The position numbers were made by a program, and so were the translations under genes. A model generated the notes under the pieces. It worked only from the letters and a program-made list of their open reading frames with translations, did no database searches and was not told where the DNA came from. From Veillonella parvula DSM 2008 (GTDB taxonomy: Bacteria; Bacillota; Negativicutes; Veillonellales; Veillonellaceae): a DNA stretch of 64,000 nucleotides. Positions 27,121 to 35,152 of the stretch are shown here, in pieces; the stretch's first letter is position 1; each line of letters begins with the position of its first letter. The stretch is from positions 644,501-708,500 of the forward strand of contig NC_013520.1 in the NCBI RefSeq assembly GCF_000024945.1, read 5' to 3'.

Positions 27121-27705
27121 ATGAGTAATAAGTTAGGTAATACAATAGTAAAAGAAATATTAGATTGGATTTATGCTATTGCATTGGCATTAATCATTGC
27201 TATGATAATTCATATTTTCTTGATTCAACCTACTAGAGTGTCTGGGGAATCAATGGATGATACATTACACAATGGACAATATTTGATTGTTACCAAATGG
27301 CATCATATTATGAATGATATGCCCGAATATGGACAAATCGTTATTATTGATAGTCGTGTTAATCGTGTTCGTACATGGGTGGATGATGTAAAAGAACCAC
27401 TGATGAACTATGCATCTGTTTTTAATAAATCCGCTCAAACAAATGATGTATGGGTAAAACGTGTAATAGGTAGACCTGGTGATGTACTAGAGTTTAAAGA
27501 TGGGTATGTATGGCGTAATGGAGAGAAATTACAAGAGCCATATACAAAAGATACAAAAATGAATTATACTCGGTCTACACCTGTAACAGTTCCTGAAGGT
27601 CATGTATTTGTGATGGGGGATAATCGTAATCATTCTAGTGATAGTCGGTTTATCGGCCCAGTTCCTGTTGACCATATTTTAGGATTTGTTTCTTACGCAA
27701 TTTAA
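27121..27705 (+). CDS. lepB: Signal peptidase I
   Basis: This 194-residue type I signal peptidase removes signal peptides at the outer face of the cytoplasmic membrane. It has one N-terminal transmembrane helix (about 17-36), the catalytic Ser44 in SGESM, the catalytic Lys113 in VKRVIGRPGD and the conserved box GDNRNHSSDSR. It lies just upstream of the abundant OmpM proteins, although it has its own terminator. Confidence 0.95.
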   Translation: MSNKLGNTIVKEILDWIYAIALALIIAMIIHIFLIQPTRVSGESMDDTLHNGQYLIVTKWHHIMNDMPEYGQIVIIDSRVNRVRTWVDDVKEPLMNYASVFNKSAQTNDVWVKRVIGRPGDVLEFKDGYVWRNGEKLQEPYTKDTKMNYTRSTPVTVPEGHVFVMGDNRNHSSDSRFIGPVPVDHILGFVSYAI

Positions 27706-27713
27706 TAATCGTG

Positions 27714-27757
27714 AAAGCCTATCTATGATGAAATACATCATAGATAGGCTTTTTTAT
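27714..27757 (+). terminator. Terminator after lepB
   Basis: AAAGCCTATCTATGATG (27714-27730) pairs perfectly with CATCATAGATAGGCTTT (27736-27752), followed by TTTT. Confidence 0.93.
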
Positions 27758-28090
27758 AAGTTAAGAAGGATTAAGTTACGTCGTATCTTGTGAAATGTAT
27801 ACTAAATAAATATAGCAAGACGACTAGGTTGAATCTAAATATATCACTTAGTAATCTTATAGAAAATAAACAATTCAAACAAATGAATTAATATAAATTA
27901 TAAGTATAGGTAAATTTAATAAGTGATAATTATTAAATTTGTGGCTGTAGATAATAAAATTATCTATTTTTTTAGACTATAAAATGAAATTTTGTAAAAT
28001 TAAATTTTTAAAAATGCAGTAATAATCTATGTTTTCGGTATAATTTCTATTCATGAAAGAAATTTCATAAAATTTAGTTGTGTAAAATGC
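27758..28090. other. Very AT-rich region upstream of ompM1
   Basis: No gene is evident. It contains a perfect AT-only 11-bp inverted repeat, AAATTTAATAA (27912-27922) with TTATTAAATTT (27930-27940), a palindromic TTCATGAA at 28050-28057, and ATGAAA-GAAA-TTTCAT at 28053-28068. These may be regulatory or reflect base composition. Confidence 0.5.
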
Positions 28091-28119
28091 TTTACAAAGT
28101 TTTGGGGTGGTGGTATATT
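28091..28119 (+). promoter_or_regulatory. ompM1 promoter
   Basis: TTTACA (28091-28096), 17 bp, TATATT (28114-28119). The same spacing and -35 box occur before ompM2 and ompM3. Transcription would start near 28126, giving a leader of about 157 nt. Confidence 0.8.
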
Positions 28120-28176
28120 CACATCAACAGAAAGGCTACGCTACAAAGAAGTGGAGCTACGATAGATAATTTAGTT

Positions 28177-28229
28177 GAGGAAACATGGACACTCCTAATA
28201 CATCTTTCATAGTGATACTACTTATGTAG
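28177..28229 (+). promoter_or_regulatory. ompM1 leader motif and candidate upstream ORF
   Basis: GAGGAAACATGGACACTCCT (28177-28196) is shared with the other two ompM leaders. It contains an SD-like GAGGA and an ATG at 28185 opening a 14-codon frame (MDTPNTSFIVILLM, stop 28227-28229). AGGA and TCCT inside the motif can also pair with each other. It could act as a leader peptide or as an RNA element. Confidence 0.5.
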
Positions 28230-28282
28230 TGAACGTCTTCTGCAAATATAAATTCTTATTTATAAGAAAGAAGGAATTCATT

Positions 28283-29545
28283 ATGAAAAAACAATTCGCA
28301 ACAATGTTAGCAGCAACAGCAGTGTTAGGTGTAACAACAGCATTTGCTGCAAATCCATTCTCCGATGTAACTCCAGATAGTTGGGCATACCAAGCAGTAT
28401 CTCAATTAGCACAATCTGGTATCGTTAATGGTTATCCAGATGGCACTTTCAAAGGCCAAAACAATATCACTCGTTATGAAATGGCTCAAATGGTAGCTAA
28501 AGCTATGGCTAACCAAGATCGTGCTAACGCTGAACAACAAGCTATGATTAACCGATTGGCAGATGAGTTCTCTAACGAGTTGAACAACCTTGGCGTTCGA
28601 GTATCTCGCTTAGAAGACCGTGTAGGTAATGTAAAGGTAACTGGTGATGCTCGTATCCGTTACCAAGGTTCTGAAGACAAAGGTGTTTACAAAGCTAATA
28701 GTAAATCTTTAACTGACGGCCGTGCACGTGTACAATTCAATGCTAATGTAAATGATAAAACACAAGCAGTTGTTCGTGTAAAAGGTAATTACGAATTTGG
28801 TGACTCTACTAAAGGTTCTCAAGCAACAATCGATCGTGCTTACGTAGATCACAAATTTGGTAGCAACGTATCTGCTAAAGCTGGTCGTTTCCAACAAACA
28901 ATTGGTGGCGGTTTGATGTACGATGATACATTTGATGGTGCACAATTGAACGTAGGTAATGATAAAGTTCAAGTACAAGGTGCATATGGTTATATGATTG
29001 ATGGTGCTGCTGATGGCAACTCCAAATCTGATAACCCATCTGTATCCTATGTAGGCTTAAAAGGTAAAGTTGGTAAAGAATCCTCTGTTGGTGGTTTCTA
29101 CTCCAGATTATCTAGCGGCAACTTGAACCACAATGGTGTAACAGTTAATTCCGATAAACAAGATGTTTACGGTTTCAATGCGGACTTCCGTAAAAATAAA
29201 TTGTGGGCTGGCGGTGAATGGTTGAAAGCTTCCAACGTAGATAATTCTCAAGCTTGGACAGCAGGTCTTGGCTATGGTAACTACGACATCGCTAAAAAAG
29301 GTACATGGGATGTGAAAGGTCAATACTTCAACCAAAAAGCTAATGCACCAATCGTAAGTTCCACTTGGGATCAAGCATATGATTTAACAAATACATCTAA
29401 TGGTTACAAAGGTTACATGGCTAGCGTAGACTACGCAGTACAAGATAACGTAGGTTTATCCGCTGGTTATGGTTTCAACTCTAAAGACCAAAGCGGTAAT
29501 GATCTTTCCGATTTCTACCGTGCAGAATTAAATTACAAATTCTAA
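28283..29545 (+). CDS. ompM1: OmpM-type SLH-domain porin 1
   Basis: ATG 28283 follows AAGGA; the longer frame from 28229 is leader. The 420-residue protein has a signal peptide cut near AFAANPF. One SLH domain follows (about 22-75: NPFSDVTPDSWAYQAVSQLA, NGYPDGTFKG, ITRYEMAQMV), then a coiled-coil stalk (about 80-118) and an outer-membrane barrel ending in YRAELNYKF. In Negativicutes, OmpM proteins tether the outer membrane to peptidoglycan through the SLH domain and act as general porins. This copy is the most diverged of the three in its barrel. It is monocistronic, with its own promoter and terminator. Symbol follows gene order. Confidence 0.92.
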   Translation: MKKQFATMLAATAVLGVTTAFAANPFSDVTPDSWAYQAVSQLAQSGIVNGYPDGTFKGQNNITRYEMAQMVAKAMANQDRANAEQQAMINRLADEFSNELNNLGVRVSRLEDRVGNVKVTGDARIRYQGSEDKGVYKANSKSLTDGRARVQFNANVNDKTQAVVRVKGNYEFGDSTKGSQATIDRAYVDHKFGSNVSAKAGRFQQTIGGGLMYDDTFDGAQLNVGNDKVQVQGAYGYMIDGAADGNSKSDNPSVSYVGLKGKVGKESSVGGFYSRLSSGNLNHNGVTVNSDKQDVYGFNADFRKNKLWAGGEWLKASNVDNSQAWTAGLGYGNYDIAKKGTWDVKGQYFNQKANAPIVSSTWDQAYDLTNTSNGYKGYMASVDYAVQDNVGLSAGYGFNSKDQSGNDLSDFYRAELNYKF

Positions 29546-29557
29546 TTCCCTCACAAA

Positions 29558-29590
29558 CAAAAAAAAGACTTCTTCGGAAGTCTTTTTTTG
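29558..29590 (+). terminator. ompM1 terminator
   Basis: GACTTC (29567-29572), loop TTCG, GAAGTC (29577-29582), with an A-tract before and seven T after. Confidence 0.95.
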
Positions 29591-29955
29591 TTGCATAAAA
29601 GTATTATGAATTATTTTATATATAATAGTATATATATAGTAAAATGTTTTATAAATACATAATATTAATAGTAATCGAATAATTTAGTGGTTATCAAGAA
29701 TTATATCCCTTATATTGTAGGATATATTTATAAAATCTTTCTGTATAGAACGATAAATTTCTTATTAATTATATATGTATTAATAAGTTTAACTTAATGA
29801 AAAATATAATAAAAATTCTCAATTAATAGAAAGGGATATAAAATTAAATTTTTTTATGAAAAAAGTTATACCCTATAAAACTAGATATAATCTAATCTTG
29901 AAGATATTTTAAGTTATAAAAATAAGATATTGAGAATACAATTGAGAAAAAAGGG
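29591..29955. other. Very AT-rich region upstream of ompM2
   Basis: No gene is seen. It contains the perfect inverted repeat CTTATTAAT (29761-29769) and ATTAATAAG (29779-29787), about 170 bp before the -35 box. Confidence 0.5.
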
Positions 29956-29984
29956 TTTACATGAAAAAATGGTTGTGCTAATAT
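29956..29984 (+). promoter_or_regulatory. ompM2 promoter
   Basis: TTTACA (29956-29961), 17 bp, TAATAT (29979-29984). Transcription would start near 29991. Confidence 0.8.
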
Positions 29985-30040
29985 CACCGTACAAGAAGTA
30001 GCAAACATATGAAACGAAGAACTTCGATGTAGAATATAGC

Positions 30041-30084
30041 GAGGAAACATGGACACTCCTGAAATTCTTAATCTGAAGAGCTGA
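30041..30084 (+). promoter_or_regulatory. ompM2 leader motif and candidate upstream ORF
   Basis: The shared GAGGAAACATGGACACTCCT lies at 30041-30060. ATG 30049 opens an 11-codon frame (MDTPEILNLKS, stop 30082-30084). A small hairpin CGAAG-AA-CTTCG precedes it and TTCTT-AATCTG-AAGAG follows. Confidence 0.5.
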
Positions 30085-30152
30085 GTAGAATATGAATGTT
30101 ATGACTTGTAACAGTTTATTTTCTATTTTTTTCAGAAAGAAGGAATTCAACT

Positions 30153-31358
30153 ATGAAAAAACAATTCGCAGCAATCTTTGCAGCAACAGCAGTTTTGGGT
30201 GTAACTACTGCATTCGCAGCTAACCCATTCTCCGATGTAACTCCAGATTCTTGGGCGTACCAAGCAGTTTCTCAATTGGCTAACGCTGGTGTTATCAATG
30301 GTTACCCAGATGGCACTTTCAAAGGTCAAAACAACATCACTCGTTACGAAATGGCTCAAATGGTAGCTAAAGCTATGGCTAACCAAGACCGCGCTAACGC
30401 TGAACAACAAGCTATGATTAACCGTTTGGCTGATGAATTCTCCAACGAATTGAACAACTTGGGCGTTCGTGTAGCTCGCTTGGAAGACCGCGTTGGTAAT
30501 GTAAAAGTTACTGGTGATGCTCGTCTTCGTTACCGTGATGCTGAACATGCTAAATCTAAATTTGACGCTCGTGCACGTGTACAATTCAACGCAAAAGTTA
30601 ACGATCGTACAGACGCTGTAGTTCGTTTGACTTCTGGTAACTTCGAATTGGGTAACTCCACTACTGAAGGTAATGCAAATGCTACAATCGATCGCGCATA
30701 TGTTAACCACAAATTCGGCGAACGCGTATCCTTGAAAGCTGGTCGTTTCGGTCAAGTTATCGGTGGCGGCTTGATGTTCGACGGCACATTCGACGGTGCT
30801 CAATTGAACGTTGGCAACGACAAAATCCAAGCTCAAGCAGCTTACGGTTATATGGTATCCGGTGAAGCAGCTGGCTTGACTAAAGAAGAAAACGTAACTG
30901 ATACTTACCTTGGCTTAACTGGTAAAGTTGGTAAAAACACTATGGTAGGCGGTTTCTATGATCGTGTAAACCAATCCGATGATGTTAAAAACATCTATGG
31001 TTTCAATGCTGATGCTAACTTCGATAAAGTTTGGGTTGGTGGTGAATGGTTGAAAGCTTCCAACCTTGAAAAATCTCAAGCTTGGACAGCAGGCGTAGGT
31101 TTTGGTAACTATGACATCAAAAAACAAGGTACTTGGGATGTGAAAGGTCAATACTTTAACCAAAAAGAAAATGCACCTATCGTAGATACTACTTATAATC
31201 ATCTTTACACTCAAGATGCTAAAGGTTGGATGGCAACTGTTAACTATGCATTGCAAAACAACGTTGGTTTGTCCGCTAACTACGGTTTCGACTGGAAAAC
31301 TCAAAGCGGTTCCGATCTTAGCGATTTCTACCGTGCAGAACTTAACTACAAATTCTAA
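30153..31358 (+). CDS. ompM2: OmpM-type SLH-domain porin 2
   Basis: This 401-residue paralogue of ompM1 and ompM3 has a signal peptide (AFAANPF), an SLH domain (about 22-75), a coiled-coil stalk (about 80-118) and a C-terminal barrel ending YRAELNYKF. The first 140 residues or so are almost identical to OmpM3, and the barrels differ in loop regions, for example around NIYGFNADANF and the segment before the C-terminus. The RBS is AAGGA. It is monocistronic. Confidence 0.92.
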   Translation: MKKQFAAIFAATAVLGVTTAFAANPFSDVTPDSWAYQAVSQLANAGVINGYPDGTFKGQNNITRYEMAQMVAKAMANQDRANAEQQAMINRLADEFSNELNNLGVRVARLEDRVGNVKVTGDARLRYRDAEHAKSKFDARARVQFNAKVNDRTDAVVRLTSGNFELGNSTTEGNANATIDRAYVNHKFGERVSLKAGRFGQVIGGGLMFDGTFDGAQLNVGNDKIQAQAAYGYMVSGEAAGLTKEENVTDTYLGLTGKVGKNTMVGGFYDRVNQSDDVKNIYGFNADANFDKVWVGGEWLKASNLEKSQAWTAGVGFGNYDIKKQGTWDVKGQYFNQKENAPIVDTTYNHLYTQDAKGWMATVNYALQNNVGLSANYGFDWKTQSGSDLSDFYRAELNYKF

Positions 31359-31377
31359 TTTGATAGTTAATCATATG

Positions 31378-31407
31378 AAAGAGACTCCTTCGGGAGTCTC
31401 TTTTTTG
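31378..31407 (+). terminator. ompM2 terminator
   Basis: GAGACTCC (31381-31388), loop TTCG, GGAGTCTC (31393-31400), then six T. Nearly the same sequence follows ompM3. Confidence 0.95.
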
Positions 31408-31721
31408 TAGTTTGAAGATTAATATACACGGTGAACATCCTAGAGTATTATCAATTTAACATAGAGCGTAAGTAGGATATTCTTTTTTAGCAAATAAATA
31501 TAATGATAATATAGTTTATAATTTCATTTTTTATATTAATAAATGAATGTTAATATAATTAGTTTTATTAATATAATTTTAGGTTTTTAAATCTGATAAA
31601 AAATTTTTTTGTATAAAACTATAAAATGAAAAAATGTTCATGAAGTTAGATTTTTACTGCATTCATGAAATTTTTAAAATAGAGAGTATTCAGTAATAAG
31701 GCTGAATATAGGTGTTAAGGC
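31408..31721. other. Very AT-rich region upstream of ompM3
   Basis: No gene is seen. It contains the inverted repeat TTATATTAA (31531-31539) and TTAATATAA (31550-31558), about 164 bp before the -35 box, and two TTCATGAA palindromes (31637-31644 and 31662-31669). Confidence 0.5.
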
Positions 31722-31750
31722 TTTACATAGAAAAAAGGTTGTGATACTAT
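31722..31750 (+). promoter_or_regulatory. ompM3 promoter
   Basis: TTTACA (31722-31727), 17 bp, TACTAT (31745-31750). Transcription would start near 31757. Confidence 0.78.
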
Positions 31751-31806
31751 CACCGTACAGGTCATGATACATACATGAAACGAAGATCTTCGATGTAGAA
31801 TATGGT

Positions 31807-31838
31807 GAGGAAACGTGGACACTCCTATACATTCTTAA
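31807..31838 (+). promoter_or_regulatory. ompM3 leader motif and candidate upstream ORF
   Basis: GAGGAAACGTGGACACTCCT (31807-31826) differs from the other two copies only in A to G, changing ATG to GTG, itself a start codon. It opens a 7-codon frame (GTG read as M: MDTPIHS, stop 31836-31838). CGAAGATCTTCG lies upstream and TTCTT-AATCTG-AAGAA downstream. Confidence 0.5.
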
Positions 31839-31918
31839 TCTGAAGAACGAGTAGAATGTGAATGTTATGACTTGTAACATTTTATTTTCTATTTTTTTCA
31901 GAAAGAAGGAATTTAACT

Positions 31919-33124
31919 ATGAAAAAACAATTTGCAGCAATCTTTGCAGCAACAGCAGTTTTGGGTGTAACTACAGCTTTCGCAGCTAACCCATTCTCCG
32001 ATGTAACTCCAGATTCTTGGGCATACCAAGCAGTTTCTCAATTGGCAAACGCTGGTATCGTTAACGGTTATCCTGATGGTACTTTCAAAGGCCAAAACAA
32101 CATCACTCGTTACGAAATGGCTCAAATGGTAGCTAAAGCTATGGCTAACCAAGACCGCGCTAACGCAGAACAACAAGCTATGATCAACCGTTTAGCTGAT
32201 GAATTCTCTAACGAATTGAACAACTTGGGCGTTCGTGTAGCTCGTTTGGAAGACCGCGTTGGTAACGTAAAAGTTACTGGTGATGCTCGTCTTCGTTATA
32301 AAGATGCTGAACATGCTAAATCCAAATTCGACGCTCGTGCACGTGTACAATTCAACGCAAAAGTAAACGATCGCACTGATGCAGTTGTTCGTTTGACATC
32401 TGGTAACTTCGAATTAGGTGACTCCAGAACTGAAGGTAAAGCAAATGCTACAATCGATCGCGCATATGTTAACCATAAATTCGGTGAACGCGTATCCTTG
32501 AAAGCTGGCCGTTTCGGTCAAGTTGTTGGTGGTGGCTTAGCATTTGATGGTACTTTTGATGGTGCTCAATTCAATGCTGGTAATGACAAAGTTAATGCAC
32601 AAGTAGCTTATGGTTACATGGTATCTGGCGATGCAGCTGGCTTGACTAAAGAGGAAAATGTTACTGATCTTATCGTAAATGTTAATGGTAAAGTTGGTAA
32701 ACATGCTATGGTTGGTGGTTTCTATGACCGTATTAACCAAGATGATGATGTTAGAAACGTATATGGTTTCAATGCTGATGCTAACTTCGATAAAATTTGG
32801 GTTGGTGGCGAATGGTTGAAAGCTTCTAGCCTTGAAGAATCTCAAGCTTGGACAGCTGGCGTAGGTTATGGTAACTACGACATCAAAAAACAAGGTACTT
32901 GGGGCGTAAAAGGTCAATACTTCAACGCAAAAGAAAATGCTCCTATCATTGATACTACTTACAACCACATCTACACTACAGATGCTAAAGGTTGGATGGC
33001 AACTGTTGACTATGCATTGCAAAACAACGTAGGCTTAACAGCTAACTACGGTTTTGATTGGAAAGATCAAAACGGTAATGATAAAGCTGACTTCTACCGT
33101 GCAGACCTTAACTACAAATTCTAA
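31919..33124 (+). CDS. ompM3: OmpM-type SLH-domain porin 3
   Basis: This 401-residue protein has the same domain order as OmpM1 and OmpM2: signal peptide, SLH domain, coiled-coil stalk, porin barrel ending YRADLNYKF. It is closest to OmpM2, including leader and terminator, so the pair looks like a recent tandem duplication. Differences cluster in the barrel, as in NAGNDKVNAQVAYGYMVSGDA and DLIVNVNGKVGKHAMV. It is monocistronic. Confidence 0.92.
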   Translation: MKKQFAAIFAATAVLGVTTAFAANPFSDVTPDSWAYQAVSQLANAGIVNGYPDGTFKGQNNITRYEMAQMVAKAMANQDRANAEQQAMINRLADEFSNELNNLGVRVARLEDRVGNVKVTGDARLRYKDAEHAKSKFDARARVQFNAKVNDRTDAVVRLTSGNFELGDSRTEGKANATIDRAYVNHKFGERVSLKAGRFGQVVGGGLAFDGTFDGAQFNAGNDKVNAQVAYGYMVSGDAAGLTKEENVTDLIVNVNGKVGKHAMVGGFYDRINQDDDVRNVYGFNADANFDKIWVGGEWLKASSLEESQAWTAGVGYGNYDIKKQGTWGVKGQYFNAKENAPIIDTTYNHIYTTDAKGWMATVDYALQNNVGLTANYGFDWKDQNGNDKADFYRADLNYKF

Positions 33125-33143
33125 TTTGATAGTTACTCATATG

Positions 33144-33173
33144 AAAGAGACTCCTTCGGGGGTCTCTTTTTTG
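33144..33173 (+). terminator. ompM3 terminator
   Basis: GAGACTCC (33147-33154), loop TTCG, GGGGTCTC (33159-33166), one G-U pair, then six T. Confidence 0.94.
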
Positions 33174-33356
33174 TGTTTAATATAAAATTATATGAGGCTT
33201 TTTATTATAGTGTTTCATTAATGCTGTCTACTCAATTAATATAGAATGATTTGTCGATAATAGAGGATTTTGCATTTAATGAAATTTCCATGAGTAAACT
33301 TTCTTATCATTATTAGGGTTATTACCGCTTATTTCTATCTATAGTGCCACTATTAA

Positions 33357-33365
33357 TGGTATAAT
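33357..33365 (+). promoter_or_regulatory. Extended -10 promoter of the HAD phosphatase gene
   Basis: TGGTATAAT (33357-33365) is an extended -10 element about 36 bp before the gene. The -35 region is poor. It may also drive the rapZ-yvcK-whiA genes. Confidence 0.55.
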
Positions 33366-33400
33366 AAAGAGTATTTAAAATTTCTATAAAGGCGACAAAC

Positions 33401-34213
33401 ATGAATCCTTCTTTTTCTCATATCAAAATGGTTGCCATCGATTGTGATGAAACTTTGGTGCGTAGCGATAATTCTATATCTGACTATACAGTAGATGTAT
33501 TACATCGGTTGCAGCAAAAGAGTGTTGCTATTACGATTGCTACGGGGCGTATGTACCAAACGGCTAAGCCCATTGGTCAGGCGTTAAAGCTTGGTAATGT
33601 GCCACTGATTTTATTTTCTGGTGGCCTCATTCAAGAATTAGAAACAGGATATAAACTATTTGAACAGACTGTTCCTATTGTAGCCGTACGTCGTATCTAT
33701 GAATTAGCAAAACAATATGATTGGCATATACAATCTTATGTGGATGATCATTTATTATGTCATCATAAGACGTGGCAGTCCGCTCTCTATGAAAAACAGA
33801 CTGGTGCTACGGCAGAATTTTTAGGTGATACGTTATATAGTTTAAACTCTGAACCGAATAAGCTAATTGCCATAGATACAGTAGAAGGAATTAACAGAAT
33901 TATTGAAATTTTAACTCCTAGAGTTGGTGATATGGTGACTCTAGTTCGTAGCCAAAAAGACTTTTTAGAAATCGTTGCCCTTAATGTGTCAAAGGGGCGT
34001 GCTTTGACACAACTAGCTTTAGATAATCATATTAGTTTAGAACATATCGTTTCTTTTGGTAATGCAGAAAATGATATTTCTATGCTACGTAAAACAGGTT
34101 ACTCTGTAGCTGTTGAAAACGCTACAGATCATGTAAAATCTGTGGCTCATACAATTTGTGGCCACCATAATGACGATGGCGTAGCCCATTGGATTGAAGA
34201 TAATCTTTTATAA
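33401..34213 (+). CDS. Cof-type HAD-superfamily phosphatase
   Basis: This 270-residue HAD hydrolase has motif I in AIDCDETLVRSDN (the first Asp is nucleophile, DCDET replacing the more usual DLDGT). Motif II lies in ITIATGR and motif IV in SFGNAENDISMLR. A type-IIB cap domain lies between (about 85-190). Cof-type enzymes dephosphorylate sugar phosphates, flavin or pyridoxal phosphates; the substrate is not evident. It is 12 nt upstream of rapZ. Confidence 0.85.
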   Translation: MNPSFSHIKMVAIDCDETLVRSDNSISDYTVDVLHRLQQKSVAITIATGRMYQTAKPIGQALKLGNVPLILFSGGLIQELETGYKLFEQTVPIVAVRRIYELAKQYDWHIQSYVDDHLLCHHKTWQSALYEKQTGATAEFLGDTLYSLNSEPNKLIAIDTVEGINRIIEILTPRVGDMVTLVRSQKDFLEIVALNVSKGRALTQLALDNHISLEHIVSFGNAENDISMLRKTGYSVAVENATDHVKSVAHTICGHHNDDGVAHWIEDNLL

Positions 34214-34225
34214 TGGAGTAAAACT

Positions 34226-35140
34226 ATGGAAGCATTTCGTTTGTTAATAGTTACAGGTATGTCAGGTGCCGGCAAAACTCAGGTATTGCAAGCTTTAGAA
34301 GATATGGGGTATTTATGTATTGATAATATTCCCCCTGTGCTGATCCCTAAATTAAGTGAAATTTGCCGACAAGGTGGAGAACGGACTAATCGCGTTGCTC
34401 TTGTTGTAGATATTCGGGGTGGCGAATTTTTTGAAGCTCTTTCTTCATCTTTAGATACATTAAAAGATATGAAGGTAGATTTTGAAATTGTATTTATGGA
34501 TGCTACAGATGAGACTTTGATTCGTCGATATAAGGAAAGTCGACGGAGTCATCCATTGGCTCCTAATGGGCTGATTACAACAGGGCTAAAGAAGGAACGC
34601 CAAATTCTTAACTCTGTGCGCCATAAAGCAGATTTTATTATTGATACCACTAATATGAAAACAGCTAGCTTGAAAGAGTATTTAAAAACGCGCTTTGCTC
34701 AGGTTGATGAAGCTCATGGTATGGCTATTACTGTAGTGAGCTTTGGTTTTAAATATGGTATTCCTCTCGATGCAGATATGGTATGGGATGTTCGTTTTCT
34801 ACCAAATCCATTTTATATTCCTGAGTTTCGTCATAAAACAGGTCGTGTAAAAGCAGTGAATGAATATATCCATTCCTTTGAAGTAACCGAGGAATTTAAA
34901 AAACGTTACTTTGATACCATGGATTTCCTTGTACCAAATTATGAACAAGAAGGGAAATCTCAGTTTATTGTGGCAGTAGGTTGCACAGGTGGTATGCATA
35001 GATCTGTAGCTATGGCAGAGACTCTATACTCCCACTTGTTAGAAAAAGGATATCGTGTAACTGTTGAACATAGAGATATGATGAAAAATAATGTAGAAGA
35101 AGATTATAATCCTCATGAAATTATAACACTTGATAACTAG
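34226..35140 (+). CDS. rapZ: RNase adapter/nucleotide-binding protein RapZ (YvcJ)
   Basis: This 304-residue P-loop protein has Walker A GMSGAGKT at 11-18, the N-terminal kinase-like domain and the C-terminal domain ending with VGCTGGMHRSVAMAETL. In E. coli RapZ controls glmS through small RNAs; in Firmicutes the YvcJ form binds nucleotides and has a less certain role. The rapZ-yvcK-whiA order is a Firmicutes hallmark. Confidence 0.95.
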   Translation: MEAFRLLIVTGMSGAGKTQVLQALEDMGYLCIDNIPPVLIPKLSEICRQGGERTNRVALVVDIRGGEFFEALSSSLDTLKDMKVDFEIVFMDATDETLIRRYKESRRSHPLAPNGLITTGLKKERQILNSVRHKADFIIDTTNMKTASLKEYLKTRFAQVDEAHGMAITVVSFGFKYGIPLDADMVWDVRFLPNPFYIPEFRHKTGRVKAVNEYIHSFEVTEEFKKRYFDTMDFLVPNYEQEGKSQFIVAVGCTGGMHRSVAMAETLYSHLLEKGYRVTVEHRDMMKNNVEEDYNPHEIITLDN

Positions 35141-35152
35141 ATAGGGGGGATT

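Noticed and set aside
30147-30836. A 229-codon minus frame opposite ompM2, partly repeated opposite ompM3
   Set aside because: It arises from the codon pattern of the porin genes; the repeat reflects the ompM duplication.
27758-31721. Possible mobile-element ends or phage attachment sites in the AT-rich gaps between ompM genes
   Set aside because: No transposase, integrase, target duplications or tRNA were found; the repeats are explained by tandem gene duplication and AT content.
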